The notes under the pieces: generated by a model
Databases searched by the model: none
What the model was told of the DNA's origin: nothing
The model's input: only the letters and a program-made list of their open reading frames with translations
Made by a program: the position numbers and the translations under genes
Shown: positions 42,051-49,280 of the stretch, piece after piece
How the letters are laid out: the number at the start of each line of letters is the position of its first letter
Numbering within the stretch: position 1 is the first letter of the stretch
DNA from: Chromobacterium amazonense
GTDB taxonomy: Bacteria; Pseudomonadota; Gammaproteobacteria; Burkholderiales; Chromobacteriaceae
NCBI RefSeq assembly: GCF_001855565.1
Contig: NZ_MKCR01000033.1
Coordinates: 124,001 to 188,000, forward strand
DNA length: 64,000 nt
Direction: 5' to 3'

Positions 42051-42902
42051 ATGACCCACCCGCAAGGCATGAGCCTGGCCGAACTGGCGCCTGGCGTAGA
42101 ACAGATTCTGCTGGCCGGCGACGGCTTTTCCGCCCGTATCGCGCTGCTGGGCGGCCAGTTGCTGGACTACCGCCGGGGCGAGCAGCCGCCCTTGTTCTAC
42201 CTGTCGCCGCAATCGGCGTATCTGCCCGGCAAAGCGATACGCGGCGGCGTGCCGGTATGCTGGCCCTGGTTCGGCGCCCATTCTTCCGACGCCGCGCAGC
42301 CAGCGCACGGCGTGGCCCGCCAGCAGCTATGGAAGCTGGCCGAAGCGTCCCGCGACGGCAAAGTGTTCCACGTGAAACTCAGCGGACCGCGCCACGGCGA
42401 GCTGTCGGCGGTGCTGGACTTCCGCATTGGCCCGGACGGCGTCGCCATCGAATTGACCACAGCCAACCACGGCGCATTGCCGCAAACCGTCAGCGCCGCG
42501 CTGCACAGCTATTTCGCGGTATCCGACATCGACAGCGTCGAACTGCTGGGGCTGGAGGGCGCGCCGGCGCACGACAAGCTCAGCGATCGCCGGCTGAATC
42601 TGCCTGCCCTGCCGTTCCGCTTTGACGGCGAGGTGGACCTGGTGGCCTACCGCGGCGGCGCCATCACGCTGCAGGATGCCGGCTGGCGGCGCGCCGTCCG
42701 CATCGCCAGCGCCGGCTCGCACAGCGCCGTGGTATGGAACCCGGCGCAGGCCAAGGCGCAGCGGCTGGCGGACCTGCCGGATGCAGACTGGCGGCGCTTC
42801 GTCTGCGTCGAAACCGCCAATGCCGGCGACGACGCCCGCGCGCTGGCGCCCGGCGCAGCGCATAAGCTGGCTTGCCGTGTGGATTTCTCTTGCCGCGACT
42901 AG
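42051..42902 (+). CDS. D-hexose-6-phosphate mutarotase (YeaD-like)
   Basis: This 283-residue galactose-mutarotase-fold enzyme resembles YeaD: GGVPVCWPWFGAHSSD with the substrate Arg/His region, PAHGVARQQLWKL, ALHSYFAVSDI, and VWNPAQAKAQRLADLPDADWRRFVCVE with the conserved catalytic Glu. It interconverts anomers of glucose 6-phosphate. ATG 42051 with GGAGCGCAC upstream is the correct start. A one-mismatch parS-like core (GTTCCACGTGAAAC, 42365) lies inside it. Confidence 0.92.
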   Translation: MTHPQGMSLAELAPGVEQILLAGDGFSARIALLGGQLLDYRRGEQPPLFYLSPQSAYLPGKAIRGGVPVCWPWFGAHSSDAAQPAHGVARQQLWKLAEASRDGKVFHVKLSGPRHGELSAVLDFRIGPDGVAIELTTANHGALPQTVSAALHSYFAVSDIDSVELLGLEGAPAHDKLSDRRLNLPALPFRFDGEVDLVAYRGGAITLQDAGWRRAVRIASAGSHSAVVWNPAQAKAQRLADLPDADWRRFVCVETANAGDDARALAPGAAHKLACRVDFSCRD

Positions 42903-42973
42903 GGGTTATAATCGATGACTTGCCGCCGGCAGCAATCCGGCGGCGCTTCCCCGCATACCGGAACATTGCAGCA

Positions 42974-43519
42974 ATGGCACGACCAGACAAGATTTCCCGC
43001 TTCCTTCCGCTCACCTTTGCCAACGGCAACAGCGTGCGCCGTTTCGGCAAGCATTGCCCGCAATGCCGCTCCATGGTCAGCGCCGAACACATGGAAGGCA
43101 TTGCCAGCCTGATGCAGGGCAAGATCTTCCTGTCCGCGGACGCCCGCTGCCCCAAATGCGGCGAAACCTTCCCGGTGGCCTGCGTCATCAGCGACGACAA
43201 GCGTGTGCATCGCGTGGTGCTGCCGCTGTGGATCTTCCGCATGTGGCTGAAATCCGCCACCCGGCACGACCCGCAGCCGGTGGACAACGACAGCTGGCAA
43301 GTGGAGAACGAATCGCCGCAGGGCCTGATGCTGTCGGCCGACGCCGAGGTCGTCCGCTCCGAAGAAATCCTCGGCCGCTTCCAAGGCGAGCCGATCTGCG
43401 CCTGGATCGAATACCAGGGCCAGCGCTTCGTCTTCGACCGCGCCGCCTCCAGCAACAATCTGGCGCTGACGCCGAGCGAGCTGCTGCTGGAAGGACGCTT
43501 GATCTACCGGCAGCAATAA
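42974..43519 (+). CDS. Conserved zinc-ribbon protein of unknown function
   Basis: This 181-residue protein has two CxxC pairs near the N-terminus (GKHCPQCRSM and ARCPKCGETF) that form a likely zinc ribbon, then DKRVHRVVLPLWIFRMWL and a C-terminal beta-rich region. There is no signal peptide. ATG 42974 (MARPDKISRFLPLTF) is preferred over in-frame upstream ATGs, which overlap the mutarotase gene. No family name is offered. A bidirectional terminator follows. Confidence 0.72.
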   Translation: MARPDKISRFLPLTFANGNSVRRFGKHCPQCRSMVSAEHMEGIASLMQGKIFLSADARCPKCGETFPVACVISDDKRVHRVVLPLWIFRMWLKSATRHDPQPVDNDSWQVENESPQGLMLSADAEVVRSEEILGRFQGEPICAWIEYQGQRFVFDRAASSNNLALTPSELLLEGRLIYRQQ

Positions 43520-43541
43520 CGGCTGCCGGCGCGCCCAAGCA

Positions 43542-43567
43542 AAACGGCCAGATTTCCCTGGCCGTTT
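43542..43567. terminator. Bidirectional terminator between convergent genes
   Basis: AAACGGCCAG, ATTTCC, CTGGCCGTTT. It lies between the plus-strand zinc-ribbon gene and the minus-strand M3 peptidase gene and can end transcription from both sides, with AAAA on the left and TTTCGCTTT on the right. Confidence 0.75.
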
Positions 43568-43585
43568 CGCTTTCCTGCCTCAGAC

Positions 43586-45460
43586 TCAATGCACGCTGGC
43601 CGGGTAACGGCTGGCCACCCAACTTTCAAAGCGGTCGAACATCGCCGCGTCGCCGGCCGCGTTGTCGGCGATCAGCTCCGCGCCGTGCACCAGGCGGATA
43701 TGCGCATCCAGATCGCCCGGGTACTGCGCCGGATAGTCGCGCGCGGCGGATTCGGCTATCAGCTTCTGCGCCTCGGCCCACGCTTGCTCCACGCTCTGGT
43801 TGCAGCTGTCGGCCAGATAGCGGGCGTTGAACGGCTCGCCGGTCAGGCTCAGCAGCGTGGCGTTGTGATTGATGCTGTTGCCCGGACCCCAGTAGTGCTG
43901 AGCCAGCAGCGGGCCGATGGCCGGGTTGTCGGTCAGATAGCCGAACTTGCCGATGAAGTAGGCGCGGGTCTGATGCACCGCCATATTGGCCAGCAAGTAG
44001 CCGTGATAGGCGGCGGCCGATTCCTGGTTCAGCAGGTGCGGGATCGCCAGCAGCGGACGCGGACTGACCGCGATGCCCAGGATGCGCCGCTCGCTGGCGC
44101 GCGCCAGTTCCAGCACCCGCTCGGCGGTCAGTTCGTTTTCCGGCAGCGCGTACAGCGCGCGCTCGAAGTAGGCGACGACGGCGATGGAGCGCTCGGCGTA
44201 GGCGGCAAACGGCTGGGCGGCCTCGATGCGGGCGCGGATCAGCTCGTCGGGAATCACTTCGCCCTGACCGTTGCGGGCGTAGCGCTTCAGCCAGTCGGCG
44301 TCGTCCAGCAGGCTGTCGCAGAACATGCTCTGGGTTTCGGCGTAGGCCATCGAAGTCGGCGCGAACTCCTGGGAGAAGCACGGCGCATTCTGCGTGACGT
44401 TGGCGAAGTGCGCGGCGTGGCCGCCCTCATGGAACAGGGTGTTGATGGCGCGCGCGCCGCTGCCCACCTGGTCCGGCTTGGCGTCGGCGGTGAAGTTGAT
44501 CTGGCCGGGCACCCAGCTTGCGCCATCGAAGAAGGACGGAATCGGACCATGGCAGAAGCCGTTCTGATACTTGCCCTGGCGCTCGATCAGGTCCAGCTGC
44601 ATGGTCGCGCCGCGGTACTGGATGCCCAGGCGGCGGAAACTCAGCACCCAGCGTTCCACCGCCTTGGAAAACGGCAGGTAGGGATCGATCTGGCGGGTGA
44701 CGTCGCCGCTCATATGAAAACGCAGATTGTGGCCCAACAGCGCGGCGTCGCCATGCTTGGCCTGCAAATCATCCAGCGCGCGCTGGTTGGCGTCGCGGGT
44801 GCGCGCCTCGAAATCGTCCAGAATGGCGAACAGCTGATCCGGCGTCATCTGCTCGTTTTTCTTCACCTTGTATTCGAAGTAGTCGGCATAGCCCAGGCTG
44901 CGGGCCAGCTGGTTGCGCTTGACCACGATGTCGAGAAAGCCGTTGTCCAGCACCCAGCGCTCCAGGCCCAGCAAAGCGTCGTGCGAGCTCTTGCGCGCCG
45001 CCTCTTCGCGGTTGGTGCCCATATTGGTGCTGAGCATGCTCAGCGTCGCTTCTTCGCGCTCGCCAGCCTCGTTGAGATGGTGCATCTTGTAAGCGCGGCG
45101 CTTGGCGAACAGCTCGGACTCCAGCTCCACCAGCTCGGTCATCAATTTACGCGCTTCATCGCTTTCAATGATGTTGCTCTCAAACAGCGCCAGCCACCCC
45201 TTGAAGCCATGCAGCAAGGCATCGCGCTCGGACTCGGCCGGCAAGCCCTGCAGCTGGGCGACAGCCGACTTGGCCTGCGCCAGCCGCTCCGGACTGGAAA
45301 TGAAGTCCTTGAACGCGGCTTCGGCGCGGGCGAAGCCGGCGTCGTCGTCGGACACCGCCATATAGGTGTCCCAGAACAGATCTTCCTTAGCTTTATGAAC
45401 TTGCAGATACGCGTGGTTGAGCGCGTCGAATTGCTGGCGCAGCGTAGCCAAAACCGTCAT
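43586..45460 (-). CDS. M3-family oligoendopeptidase
   Basis: This 624-residue zinc metallopeptidase has the catalytic HEGGH at residues 344-348 (TLFHEGGHAAHF) and the third zinc ligand in TSMAYAETQSMFCDSLL. The N-terminal helical region and the C-terminal AHYWGPGNSINHNATLLSLTGEPFN fit the M3B/PepF-like clan that cleaves short peptides in the cytoplasm. ATG 45460 follows GGGAGATGAGG. It is transcribed leftward towards the terminator at 43542. Confidence 0.92.
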   Translation of the reverse strand: MTVLATLRQQFDALNHAYLQVHKAKEDLFWDTYMAVSDDDAGFARAEAAFKDFISSPERLAQAKSAVAQLQGLPAESERDALLHGFKGWLALFESNIIESDEARKLMTELVELESELFAKRRAYKMHHLNEAGEREEATLSMLSTNMGTNREEAARKSSHDALLGLERWVLDNGFLDIVVKRNQLARSLGYADYFEYKVKKNEQMTPDQLFAILDDFEARTRDANQRALDDLQAKHGDAALLGHNLRFHMSGDVTRQIDPYLPFSKAVERWVLSFRRLGIQYRGATMQLDLIERQGKYQNGFCHGPIPSFFDGASWVPGQINFTADAKPDQVGSGARAINTLFHEGGHAAHFANVTQNAPCFSQEFAPTSMAYAETQSMFCDSLLDDADWLKRYARNGQGEVIPDELIRARIEAAQPFAAYAERSIAVVAYFERALYALPENELTAERVLELARASERRILGIAVSPRPLLAIPHLLNQESAAAYHGYLLANMAVHQTRAYFIGKFGYLTDNPAIGPLLAQHYWGPGNSINHNATLLSLTGEPFNARYLADSCNQSVEQAWAEAQKLIAESAARDYPAQYPGDLDAHIRLVHGAELIADNAAGDAAMFDRFESWVASRYPASVH

Positions 45461-45623
45461 GTCCTCATCTCCCGGGTAGTGTGGAAGCCGCGCGAAGGGC
45501 AGCCTGTCCCGGCCACTGGATATCGCAACGGCATGCATGAGCAAGTTTCATTGCAGATAGCCAACAAGGTCAAGTTAATACTGGCTATTTGGCGATAGAC
45601 GCATGCAATTAGCGCATCAATGG

Positions 45624-46910
45624 TCACGCCCGGCCAGGCCACCAGCACAGCGAGGCCTCGCGGGCGGCGTCGACGAAACCCAATTGGCGATACAGCTGCA
45701 GCGCATGGTAGCGGGCGTCAGCCGCCACCAGGATACGAGGCGCGCGTTGCAAACCCCATTGCGCAATATGGCTGAGCAGCTGGCTGGCCAAACCCAAGCG
45801 ACGCACATGCTCGGCCGTGGCCACTTGCTGCACGCATCCCAGACCCGGTTGCAGAAACAAACCCGCGCAAGAGAGCAGCGCCCGACCATCGAAAACGCCC
45901 CAAGTATGTCCGCAGCCCTCCGCCTCCAATTGACGGTAGCGCCGCTCATGTCCGGCCAGGAAGCTTAAATAATCCTCTTCCAGATGTTCCGCATCGCGCG
46001 CATCCAGCAGCAATCGCCGCCATTGCGCCCAGTCCTCGTCGCTGGTCAGCGGACGGATGGCCAGGGATGGGCTGAGCGGCGCCGGCCGCAGCGTTTCGCC
46101 CGTCATCAGCAAGACTATGGTTTCTTCATAGCGGTAACCCGCATCCAGCCAATCCCGATACGCCTCTGCGTTGGCTGGGGCGCCAAGCGGCCATTGCAGC
46201 ACGCGATGGCGAATGGCCGGATAGTCGGCGAAGGCGGCGGCGAAGCGCCGCTCCCACTCGCGCCGGCTGCCGGGTTCCGGCCCGTGGTCCAGCCATAAAG
46301 CATTGCCGAAATAAAAGCCTGGCTGATCTTCCGTCAACAATCTCCAGCCGCCGTCGATGCGGCGCAGCGAACTGGACGCGCCCAGCAGGCGCCATTCGCT
46401 CTGCGCGCCCAACATGCCCAAACTGAGCGCCAAGGACACGCGACCATCGCGCGCCGGCGCCGCCACAAAACCCAGCCGTCCAGCCAAGCGCAAGGCCGCG
46501 GCATTGCCCTCCGCCGTGTCCGCCTCCACCCGGTTGACGCCCAGATGATTGAAGCCGGCATCCAGCAGCAAGCGGGCAGCCTCTTCGGCATAGCCCTGCC
46601 CCCAGGCCGCTTCGGCCAGTTCTGCGCCGAAACTGGCCACGCCAGGCGACACGGTCAAACGCAAACCCACCGAACCGACCAGCTTGCCGTCATCGCGCCG
46701 GATCACCGCCAGCTGCCAAGCGCGGCGCGGCGACTGTTGCTGGCTGATGAAGCGGTCCAATAATCGCGAGCTGAACGCCGGCGCGGTCTCAGCCGCGGGG
46801 TAATGGCGGCCGAATGCCAAGCCGCTGCGCAAACGGCCATAGGGTTCCAGATCCTCCGCAATGAAATCGCGCAAGATCAAGCGCGGCGACCGCAAAGGCA
46901 AAATCAACAT
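45624..46910 (-). CDS. Tandem-GNAT acetyltransferase fusion
   Basis: This 428-residue protein has two acetyltransferase domains. The N-terminal domain (residues 1-185) is RimJ-like: PRLILRDFIAEDLEPY, GSVGLRL, AEAAWGQGYAEEAARLLLDAGF, NHLGVNRVEADTAEGNAAALR. The C-terminal domain (about 290-428) is a second GNAT with LAIRPLTSDEDWAQWRRLL and VRRLGLASQLLSHIAQWGL then LYRQLGFV. The middle (190-285) looks like a degenerate extension. The start at 46910 has GGGAGGCG upstream and overlaps the end of a 65-residue frame. Substrates unknown. Confidence 0.85.
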   Translation of the reverse strand: MLILPLRSPRLILRDFIAEDLEPYGRLRSGLAFGRHYPAAETAPAFSSRLLDRFISQQQSPRRAWQLAVIRRDDGKLVGSVGLRLTVSPGVASFGAELAEAAWGQGYAEEAARLLLDAGFNHLGVNRVEADTAEGNAAALRLAGRLGFVAAPARDGRVSLALSLGMLGAQSEWRLLGASSSLRRIDGGWRLLTEDQPGFYFGNALWLDHGPEPGSRREWERRFAAAFADYPAIRHRVLQWPLGAPANAEAYRDWLDAGYRYEETIVLLMTGETLRPAPLSPSLAIRPLTSDEDWAQWRRLLLDARDAEHLEEDYLSFLAGHERRYRQLEAEGCGHTWGVFDGRALLSCAGLFLQPGLGCVQQVATAEHVRRLGLASQLLSHIAQWGLQRAPRILVAADARYHALQLYRQLGFVDAAREASLCWWPGRA

Positions 46911-47101
46911 ACGCCTCCCTTCACCAGCCGCAGCTGCCAATGCCGCTGCCACAGCGCTTCGCGGCGCGAGAAATCGTCCGGAAGATCGAAATAACCGGAT
47001 GGAAGATACAACGACGATAAATCTAAAGAATAGGAATCGGCGCGCTCGCGACCGAGCACATCGCGCAGCAAATGGCGCGACAGAATAAAGAACGATGCCA
47101 T
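46904..47101 (-). CDS. Small hypothetical protein overlapping the tandem-GNAT gene
   Basis: This is a 65-residue frame (MASFFILSRHLLRDVLGRER to WQRHWQLRLVKGGVC). It overlaps the GNAT start by 7 bases, and its last codons supply that gene's ribosome-binding site, which suggests translational coupling. The start ATG has only a weak upstream purine run. No family recognised. Could also be an untranslated leader. Confidence 0.45.
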   Translation of the reverse strand: MASFFILSRHLLRDVLGRERADSYSLDLSSLYLPSGYFDLPDDFSRREALWQRHWQLRLVKGGVC

Positions 47102-47253
47102 GATGGCGGTACCTGTAAAGAACGAGTAAAGATCAGTGGGAAGCCGATCATCGCGGAGACGTTCCGCTTCCCTGCATGGCCCGCCGCGCCGGAGAGGCGC
47201 TGCGGGAGTGCGCGCAGTCTGCCTGCCGCGGCCTTACGCGTCAAGCATATGGC

Positions 47254-47574
47254 TCAATATCGCTTGTCATTGTGGCGGGATTGGCCAGCGCGCTGCAGCC
47301 GATAATATTCGCGCCAGCGCCAGAAGCCGGTGCGTAGCACCGCATCCATCAGTCCCAGCTGCAAGCCCACCAGCATGGCGTACAGCAGCATGCCCTGCTC
47401 GCTGGGCATCAGCGGCACCGCCCAATCGCTCAGGTGCGGATAAAGCAGCCAGGCCAAGGCCAGACCGGCCACCAGCGTCAGTTCCACCGCGCGCCAGGAA
47501 CGGGTGCGCAACGCCAGCCGCGTAATGATATCCGTGAGGAAGAACACCAGACTGACGAGATAAAGGGCTACCAT
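47254..47574 (-). CDS. Small membrane protein, twin B of a paralogous pair
   Basis: This 106-residue protein has three hydrophobic segments: LYLVSLVFFLTDIITRLAL, ELTLVAGLALAWLLYPHLS and GMLLYAMLVGLQLGLMDAVL. The segment WLLYPhL...vPLMPsxxGMLLYAmLVGLQLGLmDAVLrT is matched in the upstream twin at 47568-47858 (WLLYPRL...LPWMPDAYGMACYAALVGLQLGLTDAVVKT). It overlaps the twin by 7 bases. Function unknown; a heteromeric membrane pair is likely. Confidence 0.72.
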   Translation of the reverse strand: MVALYLVSLVFFLTDIITRLALRTRSWRAVELTLVAGLALAWLLYPHLSDWAVPLMPSEQGMLLYAMLVGLQLGLMDAVLRTGFWRWREYYRLQRAGQSRHNDKRY

Positions 47575-47858
47575 TGTTTTTCCTTTCCGCCATCGGCGCG
47601 CTGCCGCCGCGCCAGCCAAGTTTTCACTACCGCATCGGTCAGGCCCAGCTGCAAGCCCACCAAGGCGGCATAACACGCCATGCCGTAAGCGTCCGGCATC
47701 CACGGCAGCAGCCAGAACGGCAAGCGTGGGTACAACAGCCAGGCCAGCAGCGTTGCCAATCCGGCCAGCAGGCGCAGCGCCGCCGCGCCGCGTTGCCGCA
47801 GCCAGTAACGCACGCTCACCGCGCTCGCCAAAAACACCATGCAAACCAGCCACAGCAC
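47568..47858 (-). CDS. Small membrane protein, twin A of a paralogous pair
   Basis: This 96-residue protein starts at GTG 47858 with GGAG upstream; an ATG at 47840 is also possible. Hydrophobic segments LVCMVFLASAVSVRYWL, LLAGLATLLAWLLYPRLPFWLL and GMACYAALVGLQLGLTDAVV match those of twin B. The C-terminus is basic (RRQRADGGKEKQW). A tandem duplication with overlapping frames is evident. Confidence 0.72.
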   Translation of the reverse strand: MLWLVCMVFLASAVSVRYWLRQRGAAALRLLAGLATLLAWLLYPRLPFWLLPWMPDAYGMACYAALVGLQLGLTDAVVKTWLARRQRADGGKEKQW

Positions 47859-47957
47859 CGTGCTCGCTCCGCCGCCTTTCTTCGGTTATAGCCAGCCAAA
47901 TCCATACTTTCGGACAGGCTGAGCCGCCATTCGTCAGAAAACCCGAACGCCATAAGC

Positions 47958-47985
47958 GAACAGCCCCGCTTAAGCGGGGCTGTTC
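47958..47985. terminator. Palindromic hairpin after rarD
   Basis: GAACAGCCCCGCT and AGCGGGGCTGTTC form a perfect stem just after the rarD stop. No T-tract follows on the minus strand, so termination may be partial or rho-assisted. Confidence 0.55.
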
Positions 47986-48001
47986 AATCAGGACGGGGCT
48001 T

Positions 48002-48916
48002 TCAGACCGATGCGGGGCTGCGTCTTCCGCGCCACAAACCACGCAGGCCGACGGCCGAATACAGCAAAAGCGCCGCCCAGATCAAGGCAAAGCCCAGCGC
48101 GCGGTCCGGGCCGAACGGCTCGCCATACAGCAACACGCCCAGCGCCAGCTGGATGCTGGGGCCGATGTACTGGATCACGCCCACCGTAGCCAGCTTCAAG
48201 CGGCGCGCACCTGCGGCGAACATCAACAAAGGCACCGCGGTGACCACGCCGGCCCCGACCAACAACAAGTCGCCTTGCCAGCCCAGATGGCCGAACGCAC
48301 CATCTCCGCGCCAGGCGAACCACAACAGTGCGGCCAGCGCCAGCGGCGACATTAGGAAAGTCTCCAAGGCCAGCCCCGGCAAGGACGGCAGCGGCGCCAT
48401 CTTGCGCAGCAAGCCATACAGGCCAAAGGTAGCCGCCAGCGACAGGGCGATCCACGGCAGCGCGCCGGCGCTGAGCGTCAGCCAGGCCACGCCCGCCGCA
48501 GCCAAGGCCACCGCCAGGCGCTGCGGCCGGCTCAGCCGCTCGCCCAGAAACAAGCGGCCCAGCAGCACATTGACCAAGGGATTGATGAAATAACCGAGGC
48601 TCGCCTCCACCACGTGGCCGGCATTCACCGCCCAGATATAGATCAGCCAGTTCAGCGACAGCACGGTCGACGACAAGGCGAAGATGCCCAACTGGCGCGG
48701 ACGACGCAGCGCCTCGCGCAGATCGCCCCATTGCCGCAGCGCGCTGAGCACCAGGGCAACGAACAAGGCCGACCACACGATGCGGTGGCACAGAATTTGC
48801 AAAGCCGGGACGCTGTGCAGCGGTTTCCAATACAGCGGAAACAGTCCCCAGCAGACGAAGGCGCCTACGGTGTACAGCACGCCGCGACCGGCGCCATCGG
48901 ATGAAGAAACAGACAT
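48002..48916 (-). CDS. rarD: RarD-type EamA-family permease
   Basis: This 304-residue protein has ten predicted membrane segments. The N-terminal GVLYTVGAFVCWGLFPLYWKPL with LQILCHRIVWSALFVALVL and the central NWLIYIWAVNAGHVVEASLGYFINPLVNVLLG are diagnostic of the RarD subfamily of drug/metabolite transporters. Substrate unknown; the name comes from a chloramphenicol-sensitivity locus in Pseudomonas. It is divergent from the indolepyruvate oxidoreductase gene. Confidence 0.93.
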   Translation of the reverse strand: MSVSSSDGAGRGVLYTVGAFVCWGLFPLYWKPLHSVPALQILCHRIVWSALFVALVLSALRQWGDLREALRRPRQLGIFALSSTVLSLNWLIYIWAVNAGHVVEASLGYFINPLVNVLLGRLFLGERLSRPQRLAVALAAAGVAWLTLSAGALPWIALSLAATFGLYGLLRKMAPLPSLPGLALETFLMSPLALAALLWFAWRGDGAFGHLGWQGDLLLVGAGVVTAVPLLMFAAGARRLKLATVGVIQYIGPSIQLALGVLLYGEPFGPDRALGFALIWAALLLYSAVGLRGLWRGRRSPASV

Positions 48917-49280
48917 GGGATTCTCGAAAACAATGCTCCAGCAAACAGCTTACCCGCTTTGTCCGCTTGGGATAATCATCAAACCCTGCACAGTCCGTTC
49001 ACAAACACTTAACACAACACAGATTTTTGCTGCACTGGCACATAAACCGCACCGCCAAGCGGCATCGCGCGCGATCCCTTTGACGTTGACGTAAACGTCA
49101 ACTATAGTCTGGCGGCATTAGGGTTAACACTCTAAGCTGCATCAGCCGCGCATACCCAGGGCACACGGTATAAAAATAAAGTGTCAGTCGCGTTGCCACG
49201 CAGCAGACGCCCGGCACATGCCGCCCACAAGGCCGCCCGCGGGCTGATCGCCACAAGCGAGCACGACAGGAGGAGAAACC
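48917..49280. other. Divergent intergenic region with one strong promoter candidate
   Basis: This 364-bp region lies between rarD and the indolepyruvate oxidoreductase gene. It holds the palindromic promoter at 49080-49108 and GGAGGAG before the downstream start codon. No open reading frame is supported. Confidence 0.6.
49080..49108 (+). promoter_or_regulatory. MerR-type promoter with 18-bp palindrome (LiuR-like site)
   Basis: A -35-like TTGACG (49080-49085) and -10-like TATAGT (49103-49108) are 17 bp apart, with the palindrome GTTGACGTAAACGTCAAC (49085-49102; 8-bp arms, AA centre) filling the spacer. A palindrome placed between promoter elements is the MerR-family layout, and an ACGTnnACGT-centred palindrome resembles LiuR sites of amino-acid catabolic genes. 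The regulator is not in this window. Confidence 0.6.
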
